Source: Dendrolimus kikuchii
Lineage: Eukaryota > Arthropoda > Insecta > Lepidoptera > Lasiocampidae
NCBI GenBank assembly: GCA_019925095.2
Contig: CM034392.1
Span: forward strand, 12,667,887 to 12,731,886
Reading direction: 5' to 3'
Length of the DNA stretch: 64,000 nt
A program made the position numbers and the translations under genes. Below, piece by piece: positions 59,201-64,000 of the stretch. Position 1 is the first letter of the stretch, and the number at the start of each line of letters is the position of its first letter. The notes under the pieces are model-generated. The model worked only from the letters and a program-made list of their open reading frames with translations, did no database searches and had not been told where the DNA came from.

Positions 59201-61466
59201 AAAACATTCATTGTGAATATTATTTGATTATTCTTATGTTTCAATTGAAGAAATCAGGATTTAAAGAACAAATAAAAATAATATTAGTGCAGACTATCGT
59301 CTGTTTTTTGCTACTAAATCGTGGCTTAACAAATTGATTTGATTTTATGAAATTAGCGCTGATACTACGAACTTTAAAAACTAATGTGAGACGTAATTAG
59401 CTTTGTAAAACAAAATCAGTTTCTAGGAAAAATACTCAATATTATAAATAGGAATCGATATCATTTGCCATGATGTTATTTAAGTATATCAGCCTACATC
59501 TCGCACTTGTCGTAGACCGCGGCGAAGGCAGCAAGGCCATCGGTTTCATGGCCTTTAGTTAGTGACGGGCTAAATGTCGCCAGTCCACGCCTAGATCAGA
59601 ACACCGCTGTTTACTAACAAAAGAATTTAATAACCGGATCGTTGTTTGCATTATTTGTCACACTAAATATTATATGACCCTCATAGACTTGCGTTATCAA
59701 TCTCGTTGCTAAAGATCTTGTAACAACGATCGCCTTATCCCAGTTGGAAAACTTTACTTACAATTGCTTATTAAGTTTTTTAGATTGATTATTTGTAATA
59801 ATATCCAAATAACTCGCTATGAAATTGTTTAAATAAATGACTTAAAATATGTTTTTTTTACAGATAATAGTCTATAGGTATTTATACTCAAGTACCACAA
59901 GTACCTTCTGGCTGTTTATTTATTAATCTTCCCAGCTTTGAAGCATACCTTTGGCGTGAACTTAAAGAAAAAAATGAACAACACATAGTTATAGAATATC
60001 GATTGGTTTTTAAACAACAATTTTGCCATAATATGTATTTTTCATAAAGGCAAGGCAGGCACGTAATACATGTGATAAATAATATTGTTTTTTTTTATTC
60101 ATTTTATTATTTAATCATGACATCATATTTTATTAGTGTAGCTTTTAAATGCCACACGTCAATACGAGGGCTTACGTGTGGGGTGGGGTATAGATACACG
60201 GCAGATTTATTTATTATGAACAAATCCGAACTGTTTTAATATAGGTTAGAATCGTGGTTATTTTTTTTTTATAACCACCCAAAATTAATTTTATATTTCA
60301 AGTAATTAATAAATGTGCCGTATATCTATACCGCACCCTACGTGTGTTACAAGGACTTATATAAAATACATTCAAAGTATAAATTAATGCTTCCATTATT
60401 TGAATTACTTGGTTAATGCTATTTTAAAGTAGGTTAGGCCGTATGGGAATTTGACCTAAGTGATCACTAATCACGACATTACGGAAGCTAAAGTTCAACA
60501 AAACAGTTTTGCGTTCACTTCGAATTTGTTCGGAACCTTCTAAGCAAGGCTTTCAGTTAAGTATAGCAGTTGCTCAACAAATGTTGCAATACTTTTAAGT
60601 TCAAATAGATATACTGTTGCCCCACGGCACAGGAATAGTTTGTCGTTTAGGAAGTGAGACTTAAGCAACAAAAACTAGTTATATTATATTTATAAAACTT
60701 TTAATATCCTTTAGAAAGACTGACAATAAAGCATAATATATATTCATTTAAACATATTTGAGATATATATGTATAATATATGCGAGTCAAGGAATTAAAC
60801 TCTATGTTTAGCAAGGTAATTCTGACGACCTTCTTGTTCTTAAAACTGTCCTACTGTTGGGCTCTGCAGTACCGAAACCACACTTGCCTAAAGCGGGATG
60901 GCGGATTTGAGACATTGGTCATCTCGATATGCAGGTTATTTCTCCCTTATCTTAAAACTATATTTTATGTTCCATTTAATTAATATTTTGATATTTTGCA
61001 GTATTTAGAAGATATAAACATTTGTAACTATTATTAACATTTAACGGGTATTTTATTTTATTGGGACAATAAACAGCCACATTATTATAGTTTTATTAAG
61101 ATACTGAGTAATTTAGCCTTCAGCACTGTCCTCAAGTTAAGAGAAATATGTTACGAGTAGAATTTGACAGTGTTATCACCAAATATGTGCTACCTTTTTG
61201 TTTAAGTTATGCGTTGTACGCAGTCGCTGGCACAGCTAGTTTAACACCATGAAATATGTGTATGGATACTTACGTGCTAAATAAACAGCGACTGCAGCTA
61301 AGAGTAGCAGCACAAGGAGCACTGCCAGCGCTGCACAACACCCGCGACATGGTCGACTTAGTTTTCTTCGCGTGAATCTTATGTCGCTGCTCACAGACAT
61401 CGTTGACTCTGGCGCACGGTGCCGCACGCATCTCTGCTGACCACTGCGTGACCACGCGTATCCAAG
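38239..61466 (-). CDS. Corin: Corin-like type II transmembrane serine protease homologue, catalytically dead (5' end not found)
   Basis: Eleven minus-strand exons: 61466-61274, 58422-58209, 47170-47014, 46229-45969, 44517-44334, 42653-42438, 41410-41215, 40731-40544, 39679-39501, 39383-39018, 38424-38239. All are GT/AG with matching phase; 779 residues to TGA. Order: cytoplasmic tail and transmembrane helix (~43-64), SEA (~75-180), frizzled domain with ten Cys (LPYNVTSYPNLVGH), two LDLa modules (second with CDGTPDCPDGSDETGC), SRCR (GYAVWTERGRNGKICAT ... VVCDQLECG), trypsin-like domain. This is the corin architecture. The protease lacks the activation site (GVEG for IVGG), the His (TTASC, residue 593), the Asp (MLALVRL, ~636) and the Ser (EYAGSFMMC, Ala ~723). 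It should be a membrane-bound pseudoprotease or receptor, not an enzyme. An acceptor precedes the first exon, although an internal Met (codon at 61400) could start it. Confidence 0.88.
39885..40300 (-). mobile_element. Helitron-like element, family D
   Basis: Lies in a corin-like intron. Reverse copy with ATGCCCGCGACTTCGTC at its left end (complement of the family's 3' end) and CCGCATCGAAATCGGCCCAG inside. Non-coding. Confidence 0.5.
41533..41702 (+). mobile_element. hAT-like MITE, copy 1, with 8-bp target duplication
   Basis: 170 bp; ends GGGTGCGGTATAGAT and, from the right, TGGTGGGGCATAGCT. Flanked by GTATTTAG at 41525-41532 and 41703-41710. The body shares GGTGGTTAT, CTAACCTATATTA and TTCGGAT(C/T)TGTTCATAA with the copy at 60181. 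Confidence 0.8.
41937..42075 (+). repeat. Interspersed repeat with (CATA)n end
   Basis: (CATA)n followed by ACTTCACGCCAGTTCCCTTG and CGAACAACAGAGCGCCATTT. Nearly identical to 52999-53115. Likely the tail of a retroposon. Confidence 0.6.
42984..43130. repeat. Possible small inverted-repeat element
   Basis: CCCTCGTTTACATTATGT at the left and, inverted, CCCCTCGTTTACATATGT at the right, with an intervening AAGAAAAGTGGGTAGCGC type sequence partly inverted. No target duplication identified. Confidence 0.35.
43473..43800 (-). mobile_element. Helitron-like element, family D
   Basis: Reverse copy starting ACTAGAATATGCCCGCG (complement of CGGGCATATTCTAGT) and containing GAAATCGGCCCAGTGG. Intronic in the corin-like gene. 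Confidence 0.5.
43925..44150 (-). repeat. SINE-like repeat, family C
   Basis: Best-preserved reverse copy: AGCAAGTTACGCTTG tail, CCGATCCCAGACTCTCAG body, and B-box complement GGGAGTCGAACCCGGAG. Confidence 0.55.
45380..45440 (+). repeat. 24-bp tandem duplication
   Basis: ACCGCTTAGTCTGTGTAAGC followed by ATGC and then the unit again with one change, plus a partial third unit that folds back on the second. Confidence 0.6.
46605..46715 (-). repeat. SINE family C fragment
   Basis: GGACAACTCTGGACCCGATC and AGGAATCAAACTTGGAG are diverged family blocks. Intronic between the SEA and frizzled exons. Confidence 0.4.
47175..50090. other. Corin intron segment without recognised genes
   Basis: Part of the 11-kb intron between the two SEA exons. 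A short AGCCGGCTTCACAAAAAGGAGGAGG-type repeat trace (first 20 bases near 48583) is the only recognisable item. Confidence 0.4.
50095..50222 (+). repeat. Repeat family A, 3'-truncated copy
   Basis: Well-conserved head to CTGGAACCTGGTCA, then unrelated sequence. Suggests truncation or a breakpoint within the family. Confidence 0.65.
50907..51258. mobile_element. Fold-back element, deleted copy, 12-bp target duplication
   Basis: The left end AATATTTTCTTAAGTTTTCG and right end CGTAGTTTTATT are the same two ends as at 13956-14590, in opposite orientation. An exact 12-bp duplication AACCAATGACAT flanks it (50895-50906, 51259-51270). The left arm is complete to about 51138; the right arm is truncated inside, leaving 51193-51258. 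Confidence 0.8.
51562..51840 (+). repeat. Repeat family A, full-length type
   Basis: GGCTGACGGCCCAACTG to CACCCGGCCGCAGGAA; diverged but complete. Confidence 0.7.
52999..53115 (+). repeat. Interspersed repeat with (CATA)n end
   Basis: Near-identical to 41937-42050, same orientation. Open frames across it are by-products. 53120-54420 holds no supported gene. Confidence 0.6.
54430..54590 (+). repeat. Worn SINE family B fragment
   Basis: Blocks GAAAACATCGCGAGGAAAGC and AACGTGGCGACTATACTGTC match the family B body in order, with many changes. Confidence 0.4.
55448..55655 (+). repeat. 26-bp minisatellite, about seven units
   Basis: Unit CAACGGACAAGTGGAAAAAC plus GAATCG, repeated about seven times with point changes and a degraded last unit. 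Because 26 is not a multiple of three, the repetitive open frame across it is not a coding signal. Confidence 0.85.
56200..56465 (-). repeat. RTE-like LINE 3' fragment
   Basis: CTAGCTGACCCGGCGAACTT, CAGCGCCACCTACCGG and ATCATCAAAATCGGTAAAG-type blocks, as at 18840-19040. It immediately precedes a Helitron-like element. Confidence 0.5.
56482..57489 (+). mobile_element. Composite Helitron-like element
   Basis: Starts TCTATACTAATATTATAAA like the element at 8972, which it matches to about 57005. It then continues with family D sequence (TTTGTTCGGGATTCACG at 57213) and ends CGCATCCTAGT. It is either a chimera or two adjacent insertions sharing a 3' end. Non-coding. Confidence 0.5.
57875..58172 (-). 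repeat. Repeat family A, full-length type, reverse
   Basis: Complement of the family, ending TGTCTGCTGAACTCCTGCA, 37 bp from the first SEA exon of the corin-like gene. Confidence 0.75.
58925..59190 (-). mobile_element. tRNA-derived SINE, family B, reverse
   Basis: TGCTGGGCTCGGGCCTCCCA through the body to the B-box complement AGGATCGAACCCGCG and A-box complement GCTAGCCATTACGCTACCAC. An ATAATAATAA tail lies at 58900. Lies in the corin-like intron just upstream of the SEA exon. Confidence 0.7.
59460..60170. other. Intron segment, one unclassified GC-richer block
   Basis: 59490-59620 (CGTAGACCGCGGCGAAGGC) is GC-richer than its surroundings and may be a repeat fragment; the rest is AT-rich without features. 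Confidence 0.3.
60181..60338 (-). mobile_element. hAT-like MITE, copy 2, with 8-bp target duplication
   Basis: 158 bp; ends GGGTGGGGTATAGAT and, from the right, GGGTGCGGTATAGAT. Exact 8-bp duplication TACGTGTG at 60173-60180 and 60339-60346. Opposite orientation to the copy at 41533. Confidence 0.88.
60840..60950 (+). repeat. SINE-like fragment
   Basis: GGCGGATTTGAGACATTGGTC and CATCTCGATATGCAGGTTAT (quoted in parts) resemble family B body blocks. Short. Confidence 0.3.
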
Positions 61467-61947
61467 CTGATGAAAAAAGTTTATTTCTTTATAATGTTAA
61501 TGAAAATTCAACTTGAAATTAGAAACTAATACAATAAAGCAAACTTAAAGCCTGATTTACACTTGCATTAGTTAAGTAATTACTTAGTCAACTTACGAAA
61601 TTGGCGAATCATCGTTTGGACATAAATTATTATTCAGTTAATTGATAATTTATCGAAATAAGATGTCTGTCCAAACGAAAACTAAATTATTAATAAACCG
61701 ATTGCATTTTTACCTTAAGATAATAAGTAGGACACTAAGCACATACATATACCTATAGGTACAATAGTTAGGAATGATGATAGCTTGACCGATCTAATGT
61801 AGTCAAGAAGTCTTCTATGATCATATTACATACCTATAAAAATCTGCTTTCGTATATTTGTGGACACAAACTCGAAAAGTATCGGTGAATTGACATCTCT
61901 AATATTAATACTAGACCGAACCACAACAAGGGGGGTGTATACCTTTA

Positions 61948-62216
61948 TCCGTGCAGGAACGGAGAAAGAATACAATTTCTTGCGGTCGGGCGGCCTGTCG
62001 TAGGAGGGCAGGATATTAGCCCGTCTGGATAGCTACCACCCCTGGTCTAGAGAAAGCCGCCATAGCAACCTTGAGTTTTGTTCCGGAATTAGTGGCCAGG
62101 TTTCAGTTTCCCTTTAGAGAACGGCAGCACATTGGTAGCACCTTTGGTGTGACAAATGTCCATAGGCGATGGTAACCGTTTTCCATCAGGTGGGCCGTCT
62201 GCCTGACTGCTGAACT
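61948..62216 (-). repeat. Repeat family A, full-length type, reverse
   Basis: Complement of the family from TCCGTGCAGGAACGG to CTGACTGCTGAACTTAAG. From 62220 to 64000 I see no gene; 62650-62790 resembles an old SINE body and 63845-63905 carries a GGGCCGTCTTTACCC repeat end. Any upstream corin-like exon is not recognised here. Confidence 0.7.
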
Positions 62217-64000
62217 TAAGCACTCAAAAAAATATAAAAATGCATTCGTAGATCTGTCGCGTTCGTGATGTTTGCTCATTTGTCTATAGACAGATAATAA
62301 ATCATGTCATAGCCATTTTTCTCAAAACCTATCGAGTCTATATGGATGGAATTTGCCAAAATGGTGTATTGTGTATGCATATGTGTACTAAATTGCAATA
62401 AATACTAATTAGGAATGTCTATTATATATGTAGCTGAAGAAAGATAATAAGTCAGAATATAGAATTGTTAGGAAAATCCTTAACAATCATAACATTGAAG
62501 AGTGACTTTTTTATTTAAGTCTTTATGTGGTGAGATTTTTGGTTTCACAAAGATAGCAGTTACCCTTTTATATAACTATAGTGTGGAAAAGTCGGAAAAA
62601 TATCAAAGTGGTAGAACTCAAGAAATTGGAAAACTATGGTTAACATATGGCTGACGGTGAAAATAATCGAGTTTACCGATATGTAAAACACGCTAATCTG
62701 CCTTAAACAAAGGTGGGGAGTATATTTCCCCCCTCCTGAATGGCGCTCAGTTCCCCTAAAATAGGGAAGCCAAAGCCAAGTCTAATGGCTGATATTATTA
62801 CAAAACGTTTATAAACAAATGAATTGGCACCGTGACACAAAAACATAATGAATGAAGTAAGTAATTGCTAATAAGTACTAACTGTATAATTACTCTGTCA
62901 TGTTTATAACCAATTAGTGGTTAATAGATGTTATTTTTGTCCAATTCCAATCAGTCAGTCTCTCGCCTTTTAGTTGTTTCAATGAAATGACTTGCTGAAG
63001 ATTTAATGGATGGATACACTCTATCTCCTTTTGTAATCTACAAAGCATTCAACAACTCAATGTCTGAAGTAATTCTCTTTACAACGACTTACGTAAGCTA
63101 ATGGTTTGACACGAAGTAGTTGCACCAGTTGTTTCCTATTTATTTTGCCATATTGAAACGATCCAGTCTAACTAGGTTGTTGTTTGGCAAAATTAACTTT
63201 AGATAACGATCACGATCAATGAATCCGAAATACCAGTTTTAATCCCTAAATTTTTCATTGAAATCTGCTGAATCCTTTCGAAATCCCTTCGAAACAAATT
63301 TTCAGTTAAAATACTAAAAATGTTCATTTATGGTTAAGTATCTGGTAAATAGCATTTTTCATTTTTGGGATTTATATGGAAATCACAGACAGTCTTCAAT
63401 TTTAATCATCCTTATGGATTATATATAATATATAGGTATTTATATTTTTCAACTGCTGTGGTCCCTAAATATAAGGTACCGCACCATGTTAACGAATATC
63501 TCCAGTTACTATTGTACAATGTACATATACAGTCCTTATATTGAGTGCTTTGATTATATGCAGGTCTACAGTTATATGAATGAATGCTTGAGGAGGACCT
63601 CAAACCGGCACGTTGTCCCATCCTGTTCTAGAATATCTGTTCAAATCTGCGTCAAAAAAGTCAAGACCGTGTTACACTACACTGATTTAGGGACCTAGTA
63701 CAAAATGTGAATGCTCACCTTTTGTACTGGGGCCACGCTAAATATTCAAACTCTCTAATTGTTATCACACCACCCTGATTTAGCAAAAGGGTGGGAAAAT
63801 TATCATAATGTAATAAATGTTTGAGTTTTATTTTTGAGTCTGACAGGGCCGTCTTTACCCGGGGGTGCAAAGGGAGCGTGGCATCCGGGCGCACGGAGGT
63901 ATTAGAGAGCACAAACCGATTGACTTGGTATAAAAAGTTATTAAAGATCAAGATTTAACTAACAACACCCCACAAAACAGTCAAATGAAAAGAATTTCAA

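Noticed and set aside
1..64000. CRISPR array or prokaryotic operon
   Set aside because: No regularly spaced identical repeats with unique spacers; the genes are spliced and eukaryotic.

Overview
This window looks like an AT-rich, intron-bearing and very transposon-dense insect nuclear genome, most likely a moth or butterfly. The evidence is spliced genes with GT/AG introns, Helitron-like elements with TC/CTAGT ends, tRNA-derived SINEs, a mariner and an R1-like LINE, plus a linked pair of tiny mitochondrial ORFs known from insects. The Lepidoptera assignment rests on the style of the repeats and is an inference. There are no prokaryotic features and no CRISPR array.

Five genes can be supported. 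(1) At 2-2341 (+) lie the last four exons of a NIF3L1 homologue. (2) At 2579-6619 (-) is a convergent gene for a long, disordered, Ser/Lys/Asn/Glu-rich protein that I do not recognise; its 3' end faces NIF3L1 with 237 bp between the stop codons. Phase-compatible candidate upstream exons lie about 14 kb away at 21.05-21.45 kb. (3) At 26808-27362 (-) is an intronless 184-residue protein with OB-fold-like patterning. (4) Head to head with it, 28038-28464 (+) carries two adjacent small ORFs matching Sloth1/SMIM4 (UQCC5) and Sloth2/Brawnin (UQCC6), with one base between them. Both are respiratory complex III assembly factors. (5) At 38239-61466 (-) is an 11-exon corin-like gene: transmembrane anchor, SEA, frizzled, LDLa, SRCR and a trypsin-like domain. 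That last domain has lost all three catalytic residues and the activation site.

Most of the remainder is mobile DNA. 6.9-21 kb holds Helitron-like copies, SINE fragments, a fold-back element and GC-rich islands. 22-25.2 kb holds a SINE nested in an older repeat with an 11-bp target duplication, followed by a decayed mariner. 31.5-34.5 kb holds a 5'-truncated R1-type LINE with a 14-bp target duplication, a hairpin, and a 934-bp terminal-inverted-repeat element carrying a transposase remnant. The corin introns contain further Helitron-like copies, two hAT-like MITEs with 8-bp target duplications, a second fold-back copy, a 26-bp minisatellite and several copies of one ~300-bp repeat family.

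Two observations stand out. One is the all-catalytic-residues-lost corin with recognisable receptor-type ectodomains. The other is the fold-back family, whose two copies each carry a 12-bp target duplication. Exon boundaries were derived by eye from splice sites and reading phase. No homology search was run, so family names rest on motif recognition.
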